The notes below the pieces were generated by a model that was not told the origin of the DNA, ran no database searches, and was given only the letters and a program-made list of their open reading frames with translations. Made by a program: the position numbers and the translations under genes. DNA of 40,364 bases from JACKBJ01 sp964549495 (GTDB taxonomy: Bacteria; Chloroflexota; Anaerolineae; Epilineales; Epilineaceae), in contig CAZJWJ010000044.1 in assembly GCA_964549495.1 (NCBI GenBank), forward strand, positions 1-40,364. Direction: 5' to 3'. This document shows, in pieces, positions 36,601 through 40,364 of this stretch (position 1 is the stretch's first letter; each line of letters begins with the position of its first letter).

Positions 36601-39562
36601 GCGGGCCGGCGTGCACCGGCTGGTGGCCCGCGCGCGGGACGCGGCCGGCAACGAGGCCCAGAGCGCGACCTACCTCTGGGTCACCGGCAGCGGCTTCGTC
36701 AACTGGCGCCAGGAGAACAACGACCGCATCGAGCTGGTGGCCGACAAGAAGCAGTACGCGCCGGGCGACGTGGCCCGGGTGCTGGTGCCGTCGCCCTTCG
36801 AGGGCGCCCAGGCCCTGGTCACCTTGGAGCGGGGCGGCATCCTCTCGGTGCGGCGGATGGAATTGGAGGGCAACTCGGAGACCCTCGAGATCCCCATCGA
36901 GGCCGAGCACGTCCCCAACGTCTACGTCTCGGTGCTGCTGCTGCGTGGCGAGGGGCCCGACAGCCCCTTGCCGCAGATCAAGCTCGGCTACACCAACCTG
37001 CCGGTGTCCAGTGAGGGCCGCGAGCTGGAGATCCGGCTGGAGCCGGACAAGACGGGCGAGTACGCGCCCCGGCAGAGCGTGACCTGGACCATCAGCGCCC
37101 GCGATGCCGACGGCCGGCCGGCCGAGGCCGAGTTCTCGCTGGCCCTGGTCGACAAGGCCCTCTTGTCGCTGACCGATCGGGGCGGGCCCGACCTGCAGGC
37201 CAGCTTCTACGGCCAGCGCATGCTGAGCGTTGGCACCGCCGCCGGCCTGACCCAATCCGGCCGGCGCCTGGCCCAGGAGCTGGCCGCCGAGCGCAAGGGC
37301 GGTGGTGGCGGGCCGGGCGGTGAGGCCGGCACGGTGCGCCGGCTCTTCGAGGACACGGCCTTCTGGGCGCCCAGCGTCCGCACCGACGCCGCGGGCCAAG
37401 CCCGGGTCTCGCTGCAGCTGCCCGACAACCTGACCACCTGGGAGATGGCCGCCCACGGACTGACGGCCGACACCCGGGTCGGCTCGGCCCGCGAGGAGAT
37501 CCTCTCGACCCAGACGCTGCTGATCCAGCCCGTCCTGCCGCGATTCCTGGTGGTCGGCGACGATGTGCAGGTGGAGGCGGTGGTCCAGAACCGGGGCGCA
37601 GAAGACCTGGACATCCAGGTCGATCTGAGCGCCATCGGGCTGGACCTGGAGGGCGAGAGCCTGCGCTCGGCCGAGCTGCCGGCCGGCGGCAAGGTCAAGG
37701 TCGTCTGGGCCGGACGGGTGCCCGAAAGGGGCCTCAACCCGGCTCAGCTGCCCGAGAGCTTTGGGCAGGCGCGGCTGCAGATGCGGGCCGGACCGGCTGG
37801 TGCCGATCTGGATGCGGTGGGTGCGGGCGGCGATGTGCCCGGCGACGCCATCGAGATCGACCTGCCGGTCTACCGCTTCAGCGCGCCCGAGCTGGTGGCC
37901 ACGGCCGGCCAGGTCGAGGATCGGGTGACCGAGCGCATCGTCCTGCCCGAGAGTGCCGACCTGTCGCAGGGTGAGCTGAGCCTGGAGCTGGAGCCCTCGC
38001 TGGCGGCCGCGGCCCTGACCGGGTTGGACTGGCTGTGGCGCCATCCGAGCCAGTGCGTCGAGCAGATCGCCGGCCGGCTGATGGGCCAGGTCTCGCTCTG
38101 GCAGGCGCTCGGCGAGGCCGGTGCCGAGGCGGCCCAGGGCGATCCCGAGCTCCGGTCGCGCCTGGCGGACTGGATCCGCCTGGACATCCAGCGCCTGGCC
38201 GCCCTACAGGGTGGATCCGGCGGCTGGGGCTGGTGCGCGGCAGGCGGCGAGCCGCAGACCTGGCTGAGCGCCACGGCGGCGGCGGCGCTGGGACTGGCCG
38301 AGACGGCCGGATTCACGGTGCCGCAGCGCGTGATGGACGGGGCGACGGGCTACTTGACCGGGCAGCTGGACGCGCCGGTCGACGCCGAGGCCGACTGGGA
38401 TCTGGACCAGCGGGCCTACATCGTCTGGGCGCTCTCCGAGCGACAGGCCATCCCGCTCAGCCGGGCCACCGCGCTCTACGAGCGGCGGGCGGGCCTGGGC
38501 GTGGAGGGTCGGGCCTTCTTGGCGCTAGCGTTGGCGGCGCTGGGCGAGGGGAGCCAGGCCGAGCGTCTGGACGGGCTCCTGGCCGATCTGTCGGCCGGCG
38601 CCGAGCAGGCGGCCACCGGCGCCTGGTGGGAGGCGCCCGATGAGCCCTTCACCTTTGCCACGGAACGTCGGGCGACCGCGGTGGCCAGCTATGCCCTGGC
38701 CCGGCTGGATCCGGAGGCCACGGTCCTGCCCGGCGCCCTGCGCTGGCTGCAGAGCCAGCGCCGCGAGGGCCATTGGCCGGGCAGCCAGGAGACGACCTGG
38801 GCGGTGATGGCCATGACGGCCTGGATGCGTGCCACCGGGGAGATGGACGCGGACTATTCCTACCATGTCGAGCTCAACGATGCCGAGCTGGAGACGGGTC
38901 GGGTGGACGCCGCTTCGGTCGACGAGGCGCGCAGCCTGGAGGTGCCGGCAGCCGACTTGGAGCCGGTCAACGAGTTGGTCATCCGCCAGGACGGCCGCGG
39001 ACGGCTCTACTACCAGGCCGAGCTGCGGGTGTATCAAGCCGCCGAGAGCTTGCCGGCCCAGGCCGAGGGCATCGTCCTCGGGCGCAGCTACCACGCGGTC
39101 GATCCGGCCACCTTCGAGGCGCATGGCGAGGCGATCGACCAGGCGACGGTCGGCGATTTGGTGGAGGCGCGGCTGACCTTGGTGGCCGAGACCAGCCTGC
39201 ACCATCTGCGGCTGGAGGACTTCGTGCCGGCCGGCTTCGAGATCGTCGACACCAGCCTGCGCTCGACCAGCGCGGCGGCCAGCGGGCCGCAGCTCGAGCA
39301 GGCCGACGCGCCGGATGCCGAGGATTTGCCCTGGTGGCGGCGGCCCTGGTGGCTGGGCTGGTCGGACTCGCAGCTGCGCGACGAGCGGGCCATCCTCTTG
39401 GCGCCGCATCTGGAGCCGGGCACCTACGTCTACCGCTACCTCTTGCGGGCGGGCGTGGCCGGCAACTACCACGTGCGGCCGGCGGTGGCGGAGCTGAGCT
39501 GGTTGCCGGAGGTCTTCGGGCGCAGTGCCGGCGGGGTCTTCGTGATCGAGCCGGGGGACTGA
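33635..39562 (+). CDS. Alpha-2-macroglobulin lipoprotein with intact thioester
   Basis: A 1975-residue protein. A signal helix and lipobox (LAPAAC) put the lipid on Cys52. About 75-440 has repeated Ig-like (Big_5) units with FNHPVVP, FNQSMDR and FNTPMDR. The MG2-type domain contains YGTVYSDRPLYRPGQTVHFRG. Further macroglobulin domains follow, with a Gly-rich stretch (RKGGGGGPGGEAG) near 1220 just before the A2M domain (LFEDTAFWAPSVRTDA). The thioester motif is complete: Cys1474-Val-Glu-Gln1477. The thioester domain follows with GGWGWCAAGGEPQTWLS. Bacterial A2Ms trap and covalently hold attacking proteases and partner with PBP1C, whose gene precedes. The ATG at 33635 is set by GAGGAGGAG 5 nt upstream and by the lipobox. 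Confidence 0.95.
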   Translation: MKQRGSSFDHAVRRPSASRRDVPGPGSRFGVRGRLLSTCLLLLAMLLAPAACKKGPTEPPPTPDASALEGSEAALVGGRPALPPRSAGLAQISVFPEVDAPLALLRSEPADGAEGVAVGAEEARIVLRFNHPVVPLVTAGQQDDLPTPARIEPAIEGAGEWLDSSTWLYTPAEDLRPSTEYRVEIDGDLEDLLGARLGEDRSLGFTTAWPAVLRSRPESGAIDAGATMPISVTFNQSMDRASTEAAFGLRSAGEGGEVDGDFRWDSDRTLIFEPAAALERATRYEVTIAAGAEAAGGGAESPEPTTWGFETAPRPRLLRSVPADGEEASTALRGGDLTLVFNTPMDREALTVTIQPTITNQGLWLSEDGREAHVTGGWLASREYTVTLPADTPARSGDELGEPVTIRFGVAPMAPYFSLRTTGRFTHFEASEPVEVYGDAMNLEAAELALYRLDAEQFLRLTSGEDRWQAIDQLAPGSDSLLRRWDLDTRAPVDVGRRISVTLAAEGASRLPAGVYYLESGEADAPAEGRGRTVLTVSDVNLTLKQAPEEVLVWATDLSSAEPVAGLSLSVFEQPGQPLASGVTDADGIFRAPIERRLRAWEPLVVLGRQGEQLVAAVSSEWATGIEPYAFNIGYDPEPRDWYGTVYSDRPLYRPGQTVHFRGALRADEDASYRLPELDSVRVVVRDPDWEPLLEADLPLSDFGTFEGSVELSPLARLGGYQIEVSVGGSEEARDDETELPPVEPPSPEPVTVTGASFDVLAYRKPDFEVEVTTDRAEYLQGETIDASATASYFFGGPVVDAEVRWRLLSDDFFFSPPDVEGRWDWIDYDLTEARMADAQGEVVAEGQGRTDAEGRFDFEVPADLSEYPLGQVFTIDVEVVDLDGRAVAGRNSAVVHKADLYIGLRPEEYVAESGEPAGFQILALDPEGRPVADRDIELQLYHREWYSVRERREGGAYFWTSAYTDSLVSELEATTDQEGRARVAPRPERAGVHRLVARARDAAGNEAQSATYLWVTGSGFVNWRQENNDRIELVADKKQYAPGDVARVLVPSPFEGAQALVTLERGGILSVRRMELEGNSETLEIPIEAEHVPNVYVSVLLLRGEGPDSPLPQIKLGYTNLPVSSEGRELEIRLEPDKTGEYAPRQSVTWTISARDADGRPAEAEFSLALVDKALLSLTDRGGPDLQASFYGQRMLSVGTAAGLTQSGRRLAQELAAERKGGGGGPGGEAGTVRRLFEDTAFWAPSVRTDAAGQARVSLQLPDNLTTWEMAAHGLTADTRVGSAREEILSTQTLLIQPVLPRFLVVGDDVQVEAVVQNRGAEDLDIQVDLSAIGLDLEGESLRSAELPAGGKVKVVWAGRVPERGLNPAQLPESFGQARLQMRAGPAGADLDAVGAGGDVPGDAIEIDLPVYRFSAPELVATAGQVEDRVTERIVLPESADLSQGELSLELEPSLAAAALTGLDWLWRHPSQCVEQIAGRLMGQVSLWQALGEAGAEAAQGDPELRSRLADWIRLDIQRLAALQGGSGGWGWCAAGGEPQTWLSATAAAALGLAETAGFTVPQRVMDGATGYLTGQLDAPVDAEADWDLDQRAYIVWALSERQAIPLSRATALYERRAGLGVEGRAFLALALAALGEGSQAERLDGLLADLSAGAEQAATGAWWEAPDEPFTFATERRATAVASYALARLDPEATVLPGALRWLQSQRREGHWPGSQETTWAVMAMTAWMRATGEMDADYSYHVELNDAELETGRVDAASVDEARSLEVPAADLEPVNELVIRQDGRGRLYYQAELRVYQAAESLPAQAEGIVLGRSYHAVDPATFEAHGEAIDQATVGDLVEARLTLVAETSLHHLRLEDFVPAGFEIVDTSLRSTSAAASGPQLEQADAPDAEDLPWWRRPWWLGWSDSQLRDERAILLAPHLEPGTYVYRYLLRAGVAGNYHVRPAVAELSWLPEVFGRSAGGVFVIEPGD

Positions 39563-39580
39563 GCGGGTTCACGGGACGTT

Positions 39581-39626
39581 CAAGCCGGGCCTCGAGAGGG
39601 ATTTCGGGGCCCGGCTTGTGGTTTTT
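39581..39626 (+). terminator. Intrinsic terminator after the A2M gene
   Basis: An 11-bp perfect stem (CAAGCCGGGCC / GGCCCGGCTTG) with a 16-nt loop is followed by TGGTTTTT. It begins 19 nt after the A2M stop and should end the pbpC-A2M transcript. Confidence 0.85.
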
Positions 39627-40093
39627 GGAGGCGTCGAGAAGGCGTTTCGCCGAAGAAACTCGCGCACGCGGCTTGCGCCAGAACGCGCGCGAGCGCACGG
39701 GAATCGCGACTTGGTTACGATGCAGTTAACGCGGCATGGCCATAGCGGGCGGCTCGGTTAACGGTTAGGCTGGGGTCAGATCGCGGATCTTCGGGGATCT
39801 GTGGGGCCGGAAGGCGAGGGCATCGTGGTCTTCCGCGCTTTGGTCGCTTTGAACGGTGCTGATGGTTTGGAAGCGCGCGTTTTGCCCGGGGCCGGATTTT
39901 GGCCGGTGCTCGGGTGGGCCCGGCGGGCGCGTGGCGGATTTTGGACGCACGGGCGGTTTGGGGCCGGCTGGTTCTCGTGGGATGCGGGGGCTGGCCGGTC
40001 CCTTTTCATTGGTTTTCGTGTAGTGACCGGGCTACATGGAGATGGCGGCAGAGTCGGAAACGGATACGGCTTTTCGAATCGGGGGGTGGTCGC
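39627..40093. other. Region without a convincing gene
   Basis: After the A2M terminator no open frame has a ribosome site or protein-like composition; a long Pro-rich frame on the minus strand and a Gly-rich one on the plus strand look like composition artefacts. Two GTTAACG-like sites (39725 and 39757, 32 bp apart) may belong to a promoter, but no clear -35/-10 pair is seen. The right-hand end, 40242-40364, is also G-rich and without a supported gene. Confidence 0.5.
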
Positions 40094-40241
40094 GGGTCGG
40101 GAGGGGTGCTGGGCGGGGCGCCGATGTGGCTGCCGAACCCTGTGACGGGAGGCGGGGTACGCGGAGGGAGGCGGGAGGGGGCGCTCGCTGAGGCGGCCGT
40201 CGCACACGGCGTGGCGCCCCGCCCAGCACCCCTCCCGACCC
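40094..40241. repeat. Perfect 29-bp inverted repeat with G-quadruplex-forming arms
   Basis: The arm at 40094-40122 (begins GGGTCGGGAGGGGTGCTGGG) is the exact reverse complement of 40213-40241, with 90 bp between. The left arm contains four G-runs within 25 bases (loops of 2, 1, 4 and 1), a strong quadruplex pattern; the right arm gives the same pattern on the other strand. The structure could be a cruciform, a hairpin or the ends of a small element. It shares a CCCGCCCAG...CACCC core with the repeat at 15329-15443, but the arms are not the same length or sequence. Confidence 0.85.
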
Positions 40242-40364
40242 ACGGCGGTGGGGAGGAACTGGGATTCACTGCGGGCCGCGCTGGCAAGTTGATGCACAAC
40301 CGACGGCGGCGTGGCGGCGTCCGAGGGGGGGAGTCTAGGGCAGGTCGAGAGGGGGAGGGGTGGG

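Noticed and set aside
33878..38044. A 1388-residue open frame on the minus strand opposite the A2M gene
   Set aside because: It has no ribosome site or recognisable domain, its composition is that of a shadow frame in GC-rich DNA, and the plus-strand gene has clear lipobox, domains and thioester.
39801..40145. A 114-residue Gly-rich frame on the plus strand near the right edge
   Set aside because: No ribosome site or domain, and it runs into the inverted repeat.
39776..40297. A 173-residue Pro-rich frame on the minus strand near the right edge
   Set aside because: It spans the long inverted repeat, is low in hydrophobic residues and has no ribosome site; it looks like chance.

Overview
The window is high-GC bacterial chromosome with tightly packed genes and no rRNA, tRNA, CRISPR array, integrase or transposase that I can recognise. 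The best guess for the host is Chloroflexota. Several exported proteins carry long Pro/Thr/Ser linkers followed by a short hydrophobic 'hLPhh' block with a basic end (HLPWLQRP at the end of the subtilase, SFLPWLRR at the end of a beta-propeller protein, VYLPVLFK inside a von Willebrand A protein), a style common in that phylum. This placement is an inference from style, not from a marker gene.

Layout. 1-1116 (minus): imuA and the start of imuB, a DNA-damage mutagenesis cassette, behind a promoter whose spacer holds a LexA-type box. 1178-3174 (minus): a secreted subtilase and a short MgtC/SapB protein. 3380-4113 (plus): a VapBC toxin-antitoxin pair with a 16-bp palindromic operator. 4117-6390: an SDR oxidoreductase and a divergent succinate-semialdehyde dehydrogenase of the Sad/YneI type. 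6658-7647 (plus): DUF1499 and YjbQ, directly abutting. 7779-14342 (plus): a 1218-residue propeller plus double-VWA surface protein, a RecF/OLD-like ATPase with an eroded Walker A motif behind a promoter with its own palindrome, and a secreted four-repeat protein. 14364-17124: a YceI-domain lipoprotein, a long inverted repeat, an unrecognised acidic protein and an ankyrin protein. 17148-23943 (minus): a glycosidase-like lipoprotein coupled to an SLC12-like transporter, a secreted propeller protein and a DUF72 protein. 23944-30566 (minus): an M16C metalloprotease (directly upstream of DUF72), a CNNM/CBS protein, a 3-methyladenine DNA glycosylase and a membrane-anchored FMN glutamate-synthase-like protein. 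30706-39562 (plus): penicillin-binding protein 1C followed by a thioester-containing alpha-2-macroglobulin lipoprotein, ending in a good intrinsic terminator. 39563-40364 has no convincing gene but holds a perfect 29-bp inverted repeat whose arms can form a G-quadruplex.

How the genes fit together. Much of the window serves the cell envelope and its outside: a secreted protease, a protease trap (A2M) next to the peptidoglycan enzyme PBP1C, lipoproteins, adhesion-like VWA and repeat proteins, and transporters. A second theme is DNA repair (imuAB, alkyl-adenine glycosylase, possibly DUF72). Most of this is recognisable biology in a poorly studied phylum. The least explained items are the eroded ATPase with its operator, the double-VWA propeller protein, the acidic protein at 15601-16290, and the two long inverted repeats. 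None of them alone proves a new system.
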